From JBMYZL01 sp049610385 (GTDB lineage: Bacteria > Bacteroidota > Bacteroidia > Flavobacteriales_D > Sanyastnellaceae): a DNA stretch of 64,000 bases. The notes under the pieces were generated by a model, which saw only the letters and a list, made by a program, of their open reading frames with translations, made no database searches and was not told where the DNA came from. Both the position numbers and the translations under genes were made by a program. The stretch covers positions 1 through 64,000 of the forward strand of contig JBMYZL010000012.1 of NCBI GenBank assembly GCA_049610385.1, written 5' to 3'. Below are positions 18,145-27,082 of this stretch, piece after piece. The first letter of the stretch is position 1; each line of letters opens with the position of its first letter.

Positions 18145-20496
18145 GTGGAATTTCTGAAGGAGTTGAACGATGCCCAACGGGCTGCGGCCGCCCACATGGA
18201 CGGCCCGATGATGGTGATTGCAGGTGCAGGTTCGGGCAAAACCCGCGTTTTGACCTATCGCATTGCGCATCTGATTGCACAAGGCGTGGATCCTTTTGAG
18301 ATTTTGGCCTTGACATTCACCAACAAGGCATCTCGTGAAATGAAGGAACGCATCGGGCGGGTCGTGGGTGACTCGGAGGCTCGAAACATTTGGATGGGCA
18401 CCTTCCACAGTGTTTTCGCCCGCATCCTGCGCATCGAGTCGGAACGCATCAATTACCCCAAGAATTTCACCATTTACGACACAGCAGACAGCCGCAGTGT
18501 CCTGAAAGAAATTGTCAAAGGCATGGGGTTGGATGACAAAGTTTATAAGCCGTCTTCAATTCAAAACCGCATTTCCGCGGCCAAAAACAACTTGATTGAC
18601 GCAGCGGCTTACATGGATCACCCTGAGATTTCAGGAGAGGATGCACAAGCAGGTCGGCCAATGCTCGCCACAATTTACCAGGCGTATGAAAAAAAGTGTT
18701 TTCGCGCCCAAGCCATGGACTTTGATGACCTGTTGTTCAAAATGAACATCTTGCTGCGTGAATTTCCAGATTTGTTGAGCAAGTATCAGCACAAGTTTCG
18801 CTACTTATTGGTCGACGAGTATCAAGACACCAATTTTGCGCAGTATCTCATCATCAAGCAACTCGCAGCACTCAATGAAAACATCTGCGTTGTCGGCGAT
18901 GATGCTCAGAGCATTTACGGTTTCCGTGGTGCAAACATTCAAAACATCCTCAACTTCAAAGAGGATTACCCGGATTTCAGTTTGTACAAGCTGGAACAAA
19001 ACTACCGTTCGACCAAAACCATCGTCCAAGCTGCCAACAGTGTCATTGCACTGAACAAAGATCAAATTCAAAAAGATGTTTGGACTGACAATTTGAAGGG
19101 CAATCCTCTGGAAGTTCATCAACTGTACTCAGACAATGAAGAAGGCAAATTCGTGAGTTCGCGGATTTTTGAAGTCCATTCCTCCAAACAACAGCATTGG
19201 CGAGATTTTGCGATTTTGTATCGAACCAATGCACAATCACGTGCATTCGAAGAAGGCCTGCGCAAATTGAACATTCCGTATCGGATTTATGGCGGGTTGT
19301 CTTTCTACCAACGGAAGGAAATCAAAGACCTCATCGCTTATTTCCGATTGACCGCTAACCCCTCGGATGATGAGGCATTCAAGCGTGTGCTGAATTATCC
19401 AGCGCGAGGCATCGGCAAAACGACAATGGATAAAATCACCGTCGAGGCAGCTGAGCGGGATTGCTCTTTTTGGGATGCCATTTCCAACCCACTCGCTCCA
19501 CCTATCAATTTGAAAGGGGCAGCATGGAAAAAGGTGCAGGATTTTGTCACGATGATGCAGGGATTCACGGCTCAATTGGATCGCATGGATGCTTCAGCCC
19601 TGGGCATGCACATTGCACGTCACACGGGGTTGGTCCATGCCCTTCATCAAGACAAAACGCCTGAAGGCGTGGCGCGTTATGACAATGTGCAAGAATTGCT
19701 TGGTGGGGTTCAGGCCTTTGTGGAACAACAACAAATGGAAAACCCCAATGCAATTCCCACATTGGGTGACTTTTTAATGGATGTGGCCCTGCTAACAGAC
19801 GCGGACGTGGATGATGGCGACGACAACAAGGTCAGTTTGATGACCATCCATGCCGCCAAAGGGTTGGAATTTTCCCATGTGCATTTGGTCGGGATGGAAG
19901 AAAACCTTTTCCCATCGCAAATGGCCATGCAGTCACGCGCCGAGCTCGAAGAAGAACGGCGTCTTTTTTACGTCGCCTTAACACGTGCTGAACAATCATG
20001 CACCTTGAGCTACGCCCTAACTCGATTCAAATGGGGACAAGTCATCCAAAGTGACATCAGCCGATTCATTGACGAAATCGACGAAAGTTGCCTCTCTTTC
20101 CCCACCCGAAAGGCACCGAAACCCACGCCTTTCAGCGGAGGAGCCTCTTTGGCGTCTGAAAGGCAGCGCTGGAATGCCATGCCCAATGCCGGGAGCACGA
20201 ATGCGAGCGGGGCCTTCGCACGTTTAACTGCGAAAGCCCAACCCCAAAAGCCAACTCCAAGTCCATTCAAAGGTGCTGGGAATCGATTGAAACCAGTGGA
20301 CAACACCGCCCCACCGCAACCCATGGAACAGGTCGGAATTTCAGAAGGGACAAAGGTGTCACACGAGAAATTTGGAAAAGGCACCGTGACCAAACTTGAA
20401 GGAAGTCCTCCGAACATCAAAGCCACTGTGTTTTTTCCATCGCATGGGAACAAACAGCTGCTTCTCAAGTTTGCCAAACTTCAAATCCTCGAATGA
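18145..20496 (+). CDS. ATP-dependent 3'-5' DNA helicase, UvrD/PcrA/Rep family
   Basis: The 783-residue SF1A helicase acts in DNA repair and replication restart. Motifs in order are Walker A AGAGSGKTRVLTYRI (about residue 27), LLVDEYQDTN (II), VVGDDAQSIYGFRGAN (III), LEQNYRST (IV), SLMTIHAAKGLEF (V) and RRLFYVALTRA (VI). The C-terminal region ends in a small Tudor-like module (GTKVSHEKFGKGTVTKLEG), as in PcrA/UvrD proteins that bind RNA polymerase. I use the GTG start, giving VEFLKELNDAQRAA, which aligns with the family N-terminus. It overlaps the next gene by 4 bp (ATGA). Whether to call it pcrA or uvrD is a naming choice. Confidence 0.95.
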   Translation: MEFLKELNDAQRAAAAHMDGPMMVIAGAGSGKTRVLTYRIAHLIAQGVDPFEILALTFTNKASREMKERIGRVVGDSEARNIWMGTFHSVFARILRIESERINYPKNFTIYDTADSRSVLKEIVKGMGLDDKVYKPSSIQNRISAAKNNLIDAAAYMDHPEISGEDAQAGRPMLATIYQAYEKKCFRAQAMDFDDLLFKMNILLREFPDLLSKYQHKFRYLLVDEYQDTNFAQYLIIKQLAALNENICVVGDDAQSIYGFRGANIQNILNFKEDYPDFSLYKLEQNYRSTKTIVQAANSVIALNKDQIQKDVWTDNLKGNPLEVHQLYSDNEEGKFVSSRIFEVHSSKQQHWRDFAILYRTNAQSRAFEEGLRKLNIPYRIYGGLSFYQRKEIKDLIAYFRLTANPSDDEAFKRVLNYPARGIGKTTMDKITVEAAERDCSFWDAISNPLAPPINLKGAAWKKVQDFVTMMQGFTAQLDRMDASALGMHIARHTGLVHALHQDKTPEGVARYDNVQELLGGVQAFVEQQQMENPNAIPTLGDFLMDVALLTDADVDDGDDNKVSLMTIHAAKGLEFSHVHLVGMEENLFPSQMAMQSRAELEEERRLFYVALTRAEQSCTLSYALTRFKWGQVIQSDISRFIDEIDESCLSFPTRKAPKPTPFSGGASLASERQRWNAMPNAGSTNASGAFARLTAKAQPQKPTPSPFKGAGNRLKPVDNTAPPQPMEQVGISEGTKVSHEKFGKGTVTKLEGSPPNIKATVFFPSHGNKQLLLKFAKLQILE

Positions 20497-21185
20497 AATT
20501 CACCTCCGTTCAGAAATCTCCGGTTGGATGGATGGCCACTTTGAGGCTTCTCATTCTCTTCGCATGCGTCTTTTGGCAAGGCTGCAAAAAGACCCCTGAG
20601 GGCGAACTCCATTTGAGCGGAACTGTCCAAAACATCCGCTCGCTTGCGGGATTAAAAGGCGCAGCCTTGACATTGGAGGAACAAGTGGTGACAGGCGGAG
20701 TTTGGCTAGGAACTTGGCAAACGGCTGGCACAGCCACCTCATTGGACGATGGATCTTTCTCCATTTCTTTTCAGCGCACGAATGCACTCGCCTATCGCAT
20801 CACTGCACACAAAGAGGATTGGTTTATGCAACAAGATGAACTCTCGCCTGAATTGTGGCGCGGGCAAGATGAACAAGTGTGGTCTGCTCAACTTACACCC
20901 AAAGCCTGGATTGATTTGGCATTCATCAATGGTGCACCATTGGGAGCAACTGCCAGCGTGGCTTTCAGGTTTCTACATGTTCCAACATCGGGCATTTCAG
21001 TGTGTGACAATGCCTGGCAACAATTCTCCAGTGAGAGCATTCCAGATTTCGAAATCTGCTTAATGGAAGGGGACACTTACCTGCCCTACACTTTGGAAGT
21101 GCAAAGGGGTGATGATGAATATGCCTTGGTGGATTCCGTCTATTTGCCTGCCGCAGATACCACTGTGCTCCAGATCACCTTTTGA
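20493..21185 (+). CDS. Putative lipoprotein with carboxypeptidase-regulatory-like fold
   Basis: The 230-residue protein has a hydrophobic segment (LRLLILFACVFW) followed by a lipobox-like QGC with Cys near residue 31, suggesting a lipid-anchored envelope protein. The rest has the look of a beta-sandwich: LSGTVQNIRSLAGLKGAALT followed by DDGSFSISFQ, resembling carboxypeptidase regulatory-like domains. I do not recognise a specific family. The start overlaps the helicase stop by ATGA and the next gene follows within 2 bp, so it is probably cotranscribed with both. Confidence 0.7.
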   Translation: MKFTSVQKSPVGWMATLRLLILFACVFWQGCKKTPEGELHLSGTVQNIRSLAGLKGAALTLEEQVVTGGVWLGTWQTAGTATSLDDGSFSISFQRTNALAYRITAHKEDWFMQQDELSPELWRGQDEQVWSAQLTPKAWIDLAFINGAPLGATASVAFRFLHVPTSGISVCDNAWQQFSSESIPDFEICLMEGDTYLPYTLEVQRGDDEYALVDSVYLPAADTTVLQITF

Positions 21186-21187
21186 AC

Positions 21188-21850
21188 ATGAAACCGGAAT
21201 CTCCCTTGCACATATCCACTCCCAAAACTGGACGGTGTTTCTTGGATCCTTCAACCGAAATCCAACCCAGCGATAAGGTGTTGTTTGCATTGCATGGATA
21301 TGGACAATTGCCCCAATACTTCTTGCGACGATTTGATGCGGTCAGAAAAGCGGGCTGGCGCATTGTGGCACCAGAAGGATTGCACCGGTTTTACGTGGAG
21401 GGCACCTCTGGTCGCGTCGGGGCTTCTTGGATGACCAAAGAAGAACGACTCACAGACATTGAAGACACCATCCGTTGGCTGAGTTTGGTCCGGGAGACCA
21501 TTCTCGGCGCTATCCGTCCTGAAAAACTTGTTTTGCTTGGATTTTCCCAAGGCGTCGCAGCGGCCATGCGCTGGGCGGCCATGGGGAATCAGCATGCAGA
21601 TTGGGATGGATTGATTTTTTGGGCTGGGGTCTTGCCTCCTGATTTGCCTTGGCAAGATGGACTCCATGGTATACAAGGCATCCCCATTCACACGGCTTTG
21701 GGTGACCAGGACCCATTTTTTGACGAACAATTGGCCCGAGCATCCAAGTCCTTGTTTCGCTCCGCCAATCTTGAGGTCATGCACCATGTTTTCGAAGGCA
21801 AACACCACATTGATGACAAATTGCTCACCGAAATCTTGGCTCAATTCTGA
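21188..21850 (+). CDS. Alpha/beta hydrolase, phospholipase/carboxylesterase-like
   Basis: The protein has 220 residues. It has the HGYGQLPQYFL oxyanion-hole region, the nucleophile elbow LGFSQG (Ser), Asp in ALGDQDPFF and His in FEGKHHIDD, the catalytic triad order of the YpfH/carboxylesterase group. The insert PEGLHRFYVEGTSGRVGASW is typical of that group. No signal peptide is visible, so it is probably cytoplasmic. I use the ATG 2 bp after the upstream stop; an overlapping TTG two codons earlier is less likely. The substrate is unknown. Confidence 0.85.
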   Translation: MKPESPLHISTPKTGRCFLDPSTEIQPSDKVLFALHGYGQLPQYFLRRFDAVRKAGWRIVAPEGLHRFYVEGTSGRVGASWMTKEERLTDIEDTIRWLSLVRETILGAIRPEKLVLLGFSQGVAAAMRWAAMGNQHADWDGLIFWAGVLPPDLPWQDGLHGIQGIPIHTALGDQDPFFDEQLARASKSLFRSANLEVMHHVFEGKHHIDDKLLTEILAQF

Positions 21851-22342
21851 GGCCTAGACCTTCGAATGGCAAGGCATGAATACGGTACAAGTGTCGGCGC
21901 CTGCCGGTTTCATCAGCGACCCGCTCAATCAGCACCCCTACGCCTTTGGAAGCCTGCCATTCGTTGAGTTGCTGGTTCAGCCGTGCTCTGCGCCCCCGCA
22001 GATTGGCTTCCAGAAATACCCTGTGGCTCCAGCACGGCATCCTTTTATTCTCGGTGCTCCTTTTTGCGCTCGAACCATGTCCCGAGCGAAACCAAAAGCC
22101 CTACTGCGACGACAGCCCAATGCGAAAGAGAACTGCCATGAAATGGAACCGCTGGGAATTCAAAAGAATGCAGAACTGCAGTCTGCTTAATCTGCCGCAG
22201 ATGCCCAGAATGAACTCACAACCGTTGCGCATACAGAAGCGCAAACCACAATTGTATCCAACAAAATCCACGGCTTGATTGGCTTCACAATTAACATCAT
22301 CAACGCTCCTGGCCGAGGCGCGACAAACCCGAAAGGAAATCT
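21851..22342. other. About 490 bp without a supported gene
   Basis: Several overlapping short open frames occur on both strands. On the minus strand a stretch ending near 22051 would encode a hydrophobic segment followed by charged residues (AVVAVGLLVSLGTWFERKKE). Its TAA is followed after a few bases by a 71-codon frame (22040-21825) that ends inside the esterase gene. No frame has a clear start and a recognisable family. This could be a decayed gene or spacer DNA. Confidence 0.4.
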
Positions 22343-22350
22343 TAAATTTG
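22343..22350 (+). promoter_or_regulatory. -7 box 4 nt before the deiminase ATG
   Basis: TAAATTTG matches TANNTTTG exactly and ends 4 nt before the ATG at 22355. No TTTG is found at the expected -33 distance. Confidence 0.45.
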
Positions 22351-22354
22351 GGCC

Positions 22355-24157
22355 ATGCATATTCGCTTCATTTTGTTGGTTATTGCTGGGGTCCTTTCCG
22401 GGGTGACCACCAATGCCCAAAAAGGTCTATGGCCCATTGACATCACGCCCGCGGAAAGAGAAGCCGCCGGAAACCGCCCCCTGACTCCTGCCATGATTCA
22501 CCGTGGCATCGAAACACCGCCTCCTTTCAACAACTTAAGAACGGCTGCGGAATGGGAGGAAATTGAAGCTTTGACCATCGTCTGGACTGGATATCCATGC
22601 ATTTTAAAACAAATCGTCGCCGGTGCACAAGCGGAATGTCTTGTCGTGGTGTTTGCCGATAACCTGCAAGAAGCCGAAGGGTACTTGACAAGCAACAATT
22701 GCGGTGGTCCGCTCGACATGTCCAATGTCATGGTTGTTGAGGGCGATTATGATTCGGTCTGGATTCGGGATTATGGTGCCCATACGGTATATGGAGAGTG
22801 GAATGATGAGCGGGTCCTGGTGGATTGGATTTACAACCGACCGCGGCCTGATGATGATGCCATTCCAGATTTGCTTTCTGAAACACTTGACATTCCACTT
22901 TACTCGACTACTGCTGCGCCGACAGACCTCATGAACACCGGTGGCAACTGGATGACTGATGGATTTGGAACTGCATTTGCGTCAGAATTGATTTTGGACG
23001 AAAATGCTGGTGGCAGCTCATGGTGGACAGACTATCCCGACCACACAGAAGCTGAAATCGATGACATTGTGGAAGCATTCCATGGCATCAACACGTTCAT
23101 CAAAATGCCCACCTTGCCATACGACGGCATCCACCACATCGATATGCACATGAAACTGTTGGATGAGCACACAATCCTCCTGGCCGAATATCCAGAAGGG
23201 ACGGCTGACGGTCCTCAAATTGAAGCCAATATCGAATACGTTCTTTCCAATTTCACGACCAAATGGGGGACTCCCTTCGATGTGATTCGCATTCCCAGCC
23301 CCCCCGAATTGGGCTGGGGAGGAGGATATCCGGATGAAGGCGGTTGGTACGAAACTTATACCAATTCTGTGTTTGTCAACAACAACATCCTGTTGCCGAC
23401 CTACTATGAAACCTATGACACCACAGCGATTCGCATCTACGAAGAGGCCTTGCCTGGCTACAACATCATAGGAATCGATTGTGACGGAAGCGAGCCGATC
23501 ATCGCCAGTGGGGGCGCCATTCACTGTATCACCAACAGTGTTGGAGTAGCTGACCCACTGATGATCAGCCACTTGCCTCTTCAAGACACAGACGACACAG
23601 AAAACAATTACCCGGTTTTGGCTGAAATCAGCCATCGCAGTGGTGTCGCAACAGCGAACTTGGTCTACACCACCGATGAAACCAATTGGACAGAATTACC
23701 CATGTCCCCATTGGCTGATGACCAATACACAGCTGATCTTCCGGCTGCACCCGCAGGCACCACATACGCGTATTACATCGAGGTGGAAGCCAACTCGGGC
23801 AAAGTAGGCACACGGCCTATGCCCGCTCCAAATGGCCATTGGTCATTCGACGTGCTTTCGGAGATCAGTGGCCTGCCCGCCTGGACGGTCAAGGGATCAG
23901 GTCAATTTCAAAACGTTTTTCCCAATCCAGCAGCTTCCATCACGTGCATTCCCGTTGAAGCGAGGACTGGATTCAATGGAGCCATTGCACTTCTCGACAT
24001 GATGGGCAGGGAGGTGCAGATTTTGCACCAAGGCTGGTTTACCCCCGGAACATCCAAAGTGTTTTTTGACGCTTCAACTTATGTCGCCGGTCCATACATC
24101 CTCGAGCTCCGCAAAGAGGGAACTTCAGTGGACCACCAAACCTTGGTGATTCGCTGA
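22355..24157 (+). CDS. Secreted peptidyl-arginine deiminase-like protein with type IX sorting domain
   Basis: The 600-residue protein has a signal peptide (FILLVIAGVLSGVTTNAQ). A guanidino-modifying (agmatine deiminase / Porphyromonas-type PAD) domain follows, at about residues 50-400. Visible catalytic elements are WIRDYG (136-141), GGNWMTDG, HIDMHMK (His261, Asp263), Asn338 and the nucleophile Cys391 in GGAIHCITN. An Ig-like domain (about 420-505) and a type A type IX C-terminal domain (NVFPNPAASITC to TLVIR) complete it. This layout of signal, PAD, Ig-like and CTD is that of P. gingivalis PPAD, which citrullinates arginine in proteins. Agmatine as substrate remains possible, but secretion and the Ig-like domain favour protein or peptide arginine. 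Confidence 0.88.
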   Translation: MHIRFILLVIAGVLSGVTTNAQKGLWPIDITPAEREAAGNRPLTPAMIHRGIETPPPFNNLRTAAEWEEIEALTIVWTGYPCILKQIVAGAQAECLVVVFADNLQEAEGYLTSNNCGGPLDMSNVMVVEGDYDSVWIRDYGAHTVYGEWNDERVLVDWIYNRPRPDDDAIPDLLSETLDIPLYSTTAAPTDLMNTGGNWMTDGFGTAFASELILDENAGGSSWWTDYPDHTEAEIDDIVEAFHGINTFIKMPTLPYDGIHHIDMHMKLLDEHTILLAEYPEGTADGPQIEANIEYVLSNFTTKWGTPFDVIRIPSPPELGWGGGYPDEGGWYETYTNSVFVNNNILLPTYYETYDTTAIRIYEEALPGYNIIGIDCDGSEPIIASGGAIHCITNSVGVADPLMISHLPLQDTDDTENNYPVLAEISHRSGVATANLVYTTDETNWTELPMSPLADDQYTADLPAAPAGTTYAYYIEVEANSGKVGTRPMPAPNGHWSFDVLSEISGLPAWTVKGSGQFQNVFPNPAASITCIPVEARTGFNGAIALLDMMGREVQILHQGWFTPGTSKVFFDASTYVAGPYILELRKEGTSVDHQTLVIR

Positions 24158-24181
24158 TTGGGCTCAATTTTGTTCACCACC

Positions 24182-24919
24182 TCAGTCCCTACGTCCACCG
24201 AAGAGACGGAGAAGAAACAGGAACAGATTGACAAAATCGAGATACAGGCTGGTCGCTCCCAGAATGGCCAACTTCGTGGCAGATTCTGAACCGTATTCCA
24301 CCCCGGCGCCAATGCGTTTGATTTTCTGGGTATCGTAAGCCACGAGCCCCGTGAAAATCAATACCCCAGCAATGCTGATGATGTAATCCAATCCCGACGA
24401 ACCAATAAACCAATTCACCACACTGGCAACGATGACGCCAATCAAAGCCATCATCAACAAGCTTCCAAAACGCGTAAGATCTGTCGAGGTCGTGTAGCCC
24501 ACAATGGCCATGAATGCAAAGGTGATCGCCGTGATCAAAAAGACTTGTGTGATCGCGGCCCCGGTGTACACCAAGAAAATGCTACTCAACGACATGCCCA
24601 TGACCCCACTGAAAGCGATGAACAAGGCCACTATGCCTTGTGAGGACCATCGCTGAAATCCCAAGTTCATGGCCAGAATGAAACCCAGTGGGGCCAACAT
24701 GACCACCCAGCCCAATCCTGACATGCCCCCAGTGTTCATGTTGTACAGATTTTCAATCCAACCCGATGAAGCCACATACCAGGCCACAACCGCGGTCACA
24801 GACAATCCGGCCACCATCCAACTGAATACATTTGCTACAAATTTGCTTACCGAGACTTCCCCTGTCCATTCTACTGAATCATCAAACAGGGTCGGTGGCT
24901 GATTCCAATTGTTATTCAT
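24182..24919 (-). CDS. Bax inhibitor-1 / YccA family membrane protein
   Basis: The 245-residue protein has seven hydrophobic segments after a short cytosolic N-terminus (MNNNWNQPPTLFDDSVEW). Typical elements are TGLVAYDTQKIKRIGAG near the C-terminal conserved aspartates and ATSLYLDFVNLFLFLLRLFG at the end. The family (UPF0005) includes Ca2+-leak channels; the bacterial role is poorly defined. It is convergent with the deiminase gene, with 24 bp between stops. Confidence 0.9.
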   Translation of the reverse strand: MNNNWNQPPTLFDDSVEWTGEVSVSKFVANVFSWMVAGLSVTAVVAWYVASSGWIENLYNMNTGGMSGLGWVVMLAPLGFILAMNLGFQRWSSQGIVALFIAFSGVMGMSLSSIFLVYTGAAITQVFLITAITFAFMAIVGYTTSTDLTRFGSLLMMALIGVIVASVVNWFIGSSGLDYIISIAGVLIFTGLVAYDTQKIKRIGAGVEYGSESATKLAILGATSLYLDFVNLFLFLLRLFGGRRD

Positions 24920-24923
24920 GCCG

Positions 24924-24931
24924 CAAATGAA
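24924..24931 (-). promoter_or_regulatory. -7-like box 4 nt before the BI-1 family ATG
   Basis: The minus strand reads TTCATTTG, one mismatch to TANNTTTG, ending 4 nt before the ATG at 24919. No -33 box was found. It is listed because the spacing repeats in other genes. Confidence 0.35.
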
Positions 24932-24990
24932 GGAAGAAAATCCGTGGAATCAGACGTTGAAGTTCCCCAAAAAACCGAAACCTCTGGCAT

Positions 24991-25602
24991 TCAAATCCGT
25001 CGAGGCCCTAGCGCCAAATCCATGAATTCCTTCCGGGTCCGTGCGTCGGAGAGGAACAAACCGGTAAATGCACTGGTGGTGGTTGCCGAATGTTGTTTTT
25101 CCACCCCCCGCATTTGCATGCACAAATGACGAGCCTCAATGACCACGGCAACACCTTGAGGAGTCAGCGTGGATTGGATGCAATCCCGAATCTGTTCGGT
25201 CAATCTCTCTTGGACTTGCAAGCGGCGGGCAAAAGCATCCACCACCCGAGGAATTTTACTCAATCCGACAATCGTTCCATCTGGTATGTAAGCGACATGT
25301 GCTTTACCGAGAAACGGCAACATGTGGTGCTCGCACAAACTGTAGACCTCGATGTCCCGAACAATGACCATCTCTTCATTATCCTCATGAAAAAGAGCAG
25401 ATTTGAGAATGGATGCGGGATCTGCATTCATTCCAGAAGTCATGACTGCCAAAGCCTTGGCGGCCCTTTCGGGAGTCTTCAGGAGCCCTTCTCGGGTCGC
25501 ATCTTCTCCGATGTTGTCCAGCAACGACCGGTACGCGTGTGCCATTTGATCAATGGCTTCCATGTCAAAAACTTCGGTCTTGTTGTACAGTCCCTTGCCC
25601 AT
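24991..25602 (-). CDS. folE: GTP cyclohydrolase I, type IA
   Basis: The 203-residue enzyme converts GTP to 7,8-dihydroneopterin triphosphate, the first step of folate and queuosine/pterin synthesis. The zinc and active-site motifs SLCEHHMLPFLGKAHVAY and EARHLCMQMRGV are intact, as is GLSKIPRVVDAFARRLQVQE. I start at MGKGLYNKTEVFDMEAI; a TTG nine codons upstream overlaps queD. It lies 23 bp after queD, and the two are probably one operon for pterin/queuosine precursor synthesis. Confidence 0.96.
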   Translation of the reverse strand: MGKGLYNKTEVFDMEAIDQMAHAYRSLLDNIGEDATREGLLKTPERAAKALAVMTSGMNADPASILKSALFHEDNEEMVIVRDIEVYSLCEHHMLPFLGKAHVAYIPDGTIVGLSKIPRVVDAFARRLQVQERLTEQIRDCIQSTLTPQGVAVVIEARHLCMQMRGVEKQHSATTTSAFTGLFLSDARTRKEFMDLALGPRRI

Positions 25603-25625
25603 TTGTCTTCGATGTCTTGAGCGGA

Positions 25626-26057
25626 TCAAAGCCCGCCGTAATAATCAGCGTAGTTGTTTTCAGTTTCCCAAATCCGAACCCGATGCAATGCACAATTGTG
25701 ACCTTGCAACCCTTCTTTCATCTGCTCCCAAATGCCCTGAGCCAACACCTCTGTGGAGGTTCGTTTACCAGTCAACCAAGGGACATCCAAATTGAGGTTT
25801 TTGTGGTCCAAAGGCTCTTCAATTCGCTCCCTCATGATGGCCTTGAGGTCATTGAAATTGATGAAGTAGCCCAATTCTGGATCCACTTCTCCCTTCAGCG
25901 TGACATAAACTTCGAAATTGTGGCCATGCCAGTTTTCACTGGCACATTTCCCGAACACTTCCAAGTTGTGCTCCGCCGTCCAAGCGGGATTCCAGAGTTT
26001 ATGTGCGGCATTGAATCGTGCTCGACGCGTGATGTAGACCAAATCCTTCCTTTCCAT
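25626..26057 (-). CDS. queD: 6-carboxy-5,6,7,8-tetrahydropterin synthase (QueD/PTPS family)
   Basis: The 143-residue protein has the zinc histidines in FNAAHKLWN and NWHGHNFEVYV, with the catalytic Cys just upstream (GKCASENWHGHN), and Glu in the C-terminal RVRIWETENN. It converts dihydroneopterin triphosphate, the FolE product, to 6-carboxytetrahydropterin for 7-deazaguanine synthesis. A 6-pyruvoyl-tetrahydropterin synthase role is possible, since the families overlap. It is directly upstream of folE. Confidence 0.9.
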   Translation of the reverse strand: MERKDLVYITRRARFNAAHKLWNPAWTAEHNLEVFGKCASENWHGHNFEVYVTLKGEVDPELGYFINFNDLKAIMRERIEEPLDHKNLNLDVPWLTGKRTSTEVLAQGIWEQMKEGLQGHNCALHRVRIWETENNYADYYGGL

Positions 26058-26067
26058 ACCAGTGCCG

Positions 26068-26075
26068 CGAAGATA
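26068..26075 (-). promoter_or_regulatory. -7 box upstream of queD-folE
   Basis: The minus strand reads TATCTTCG, matching TANNTTCG, 10 nt before the queD ATG. No good -33 element was found. It shares a 47-bp divergent spacer with the hldD promoter box. Confidence 0.4.
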
Positions 26076-26092
26076 CAGGAGATTCTCTGAGC

Positions 26093-26100
26093 TACATTTG
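26093..26100 (+). promoter_or_regulatory. -7 box 4 nt before the hldD ATG
   Basis: TACATTTG is a perfect TANNTTTG match ending 4 nt before the ATG at 26105. No TTTG is found at the -33 spacing. Confidence 0.5.
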
Positions 26101-26104
26101 TCGC

Positions 26105-27082
26105 ATGATTGTGATTACGGGAGCTGCGGGATTCATTGGCAGTTATCTGGCCAGAAAACTCAATGAGGAACGGTTTTTTGACTTGGTTTTGGTGGATGAT
26201 TTCAGTCGAACTGACAAATCACGGAATCACCAAGACCTGACAGCGACCGCGCGCATTGATCGCGAGGCTTTTCCAGCTTGGCTTGATGAAAATCAAGCAC
26301 AAGTCCAATTCATCTTTCACCTGGGTGCCCGTACAGACACCACTGAGCAAAATGTGGAATTGTTCAAGCGGTTGAATTTGCATTACAGTCAAGAAATCTG
26401 GAACCGGTGTGTGGCCTATGGCCTTCCGCTTGTTTATGCATCTTCGGCCGCGACTTATGGAGGTGGGGAACATGGTTACCAGGATGATCATGCGGGTGTA
26501 GCGCGGTTGCAACCGCTCAATCCATATGGCGACTCGAAGCAACAATTCGATCTCTGGGCACTATCCGAGGCTAAATCAGGCCGCGCACCCTACTTCTGGG
26601 CTGGATTGAAGTTTTTCAACGTCTATGGACCTGGAGAATGGCACAAGGGCCGCATGGCATCGGTCATCTTCCACACATTCAATCAAGTCCAATCCACAGG
26701 GGCGATGAAACTCTTTCGCTCCCACCGACCAGATTACACGGATGGAGGGCAGACCCGCGATTTCATCTACGTTCGAGACCTCAGCGACGTCTGTGTCTTC
26801 CTGATGCACCACAGAAAAGGCGAGGACTCCGGTTTGTACAACTTGGGAACGGGAACCGCTCGTACGTTTTTGGATTTGGCCCGATGCACATTTGAAGCCA
26901 TGGGAAAAGCCCCTGACATTTCTTTCATTGATACGCCTGAAGACATTCGGGACACATACCAATACTTCACAGAAGCAGACATGTCGAAGCTGCGAAGCAT
27001 AGGCTACAATCGGCCTTTCACCACGCTTGAGTCAGGGATTCGGGATTATGTTCAGAAGCATTTGCTGCCTGGCCACCCTTGA
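26105..27082 (+). CDS. hldD: ADP-L-glycero-D-manno-heptose 6-epimerase
   Basis: The 325-residue short-chain epimerase has the NAD(P)-binding ITGAAGFIGSYLARKL, the HLGARTDTTEQN motif characteristic of HldD, the catalytic Tyr/Lys in YGDSKQQFD, and KFFNVYGPGEWHKGRMASV. It makes the heptose donor for the LPS inner core, consistent with the Kdo transferase gene later in the window. Its last 65 bp overlap the 3' end of the convergent MerR gene. Confidence 0.94.
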   Translation: MIVITGAAGFIGSYLARKLNEERFFDLVLVDDFSRTDKSRNHQDLTATARIDREAFPAWLDENQAQVQFIFHLGARTDTTEQNVELFKRLNLHYSQEIWNRCVAYGLPLVYASSAATYGGGEHGYQDDHAGVARLQPLNPYGDSKQQFDLWALSEAKSGRAPYFWAGLKFFNVYGPGEWHKGRMASVIFHTFNQVQSTGAMKLFRSHRPDYTDGGQTRDFIYVRDLSDVCVFLMHHRKGEDSGLYNLGTGTARTFLDLARCTFEAMGKAPDISFIDTPEDIRDTYQYFTEADMSKLRSIGYNRPFTTLESGIRDYVQKHLLPGHP

